From positions 1 to 46,960 of the forward strand of contig CAJQRU010000037.1 in the NCBI GenBank assembly GCA_905612355.1: a stretch of 46,960 nt of DNA, in the 5' to 3' direction. The first letter of the stretch is position 1, and each line of letters begins with the position of its first letter. Below, in pieces: positions 46,854 to 46,960 of the stretch. Position numbers and translations under genes: made by a program. Source of the stretch: an uncultured Gammaproteobacteria bacterium (GTDB lineage Bacteria; Pseudomonadota; Gammaproteobacteria; Arenicellales; UBA868). Under the pieces are notes generated by a model. That model was not told the origin of the DNA. It ran no database searches and worked only from the letters and a program-made list of their open reading frames with translations.

Positions 46854-46902
46854 CCCCTTGTCCTCCTTTCAAACGCCTGCCAAGCCACCCCACTCCAGAC
46901 CC

Positions 46903-46960
46903 TTAAAAAACCCAGTCATAGCAATGCTTACAGGGGTTTTTCTCCCCTTTCCCAACTGGA
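46903..46960 (-). CDS. Possible C-terminal end of an upstream gene (window edge)
   Basis: An open frame enters from the right edge and ends at TAA 46905-46903 with PVGKGEKNPCKHCYDWVF. The CxxC pattern suggests a small metal-binding protein end, but with only 18 codons the call is weak. A second frame nearby (MTGFFKGLEWGGLAGV, ending at 46871) is also possible. Confidence 0.25.
   Translation of the reverse strand, partial: PVGKGEKNPCKHCYDWVF

Noticed and set aside
42277-46960. Right attachment site (copy of the tRNA-Pro 3' end)
   Set aside because: No second copy of the tRNA 3' sequence was found in the window, so the island end must lie beyond 46960 or be lost.

Overview
The window looks like a chromosomal stretch of a gammaproteobacterium outside the Enterobacteriaceae. 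Two runs of housekeeping genes support this. The first is nuoA-to-nuoM, tRNA-Leu, secG-tpiA-glmM-folP-ftsH-rlmE-yhbY. The second is ispH-fkpB-lspA-ribF-murJ-rpsT-proB-obgE-rpmA-rplU-ispB. Both follow gene orders known from Pseudomonas-like and other gammaproteobacterial genomes. A dimethylglycine/sarcosine dehydrogenase-type oxidase and a decayed ectoine hydrolase hint at a saline or marine lifestyle; this is inference only.

Region 1 (1-11650, minus strand) is a compact respiratory complex I operon transcribed from nuoA towards nuoM, with separate nuoC and nuoD, many start/stop overlaps and a good sigma-70 promoter before nuoA. Region 2 (11775-18513) holds tRNA-Leu(GAG), protein export (secG), glycolysis (tpiA), cell-wall precursor synthesis (glmM), folate synthesis (folP), membrane proteolysis (ftsH) and ribosome maturation (rlmE, yhbY). 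Region 3 (18556-28126) is less conserved: an NRDE protein and MATE transporter pair, a DUF192 protein, a Gfo/Idh/MocA dehydrogenase, an alanyl-tRNA editing protein, an FAD/GcvT-type demethylating oxidase, a lipid A acyltransferase homologue lacking the usual catalytic acid, a tartrate/isopropylmalate-type dehydrogenase and a small membrane ORF. Region 4 (28239-31254) is a three-gene nucleotide-sugar unit giving GDP-fucose and UDP-xylose. Next to it lies a broken ectoine hydrolase gene (31411-32582).

Region 5 (32736-42276) is the second conserved block, flanked by tRNA-Thr(CGT) and tRNA-Pro(CGG). It lacks the ileS gene that normally separates ribF from lspA, and a DUF2203 gene sits between murJ and ribF.

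Region 6 (42277-46960) is accessory DNA beginning immediately after tRNA-Pro: an intact tyrosine integrase, a small monooxygenase-like protein, the diverged tail of a second integrase, a lipoprotein bracketed by 49-bp direct repeats, a secreted zinc-metalloprotease-like protein that ends in a predicted outer-membrane beta-barrel, and a phage terminase small-subunit-like gene at the edge. It reads as a layered genomic island or prophage whose far end lies outside the window. The metalloprotease-barrel protein is the most unusual cargo. No CRISPR array, rRNA or intact insertion sequence was seen.
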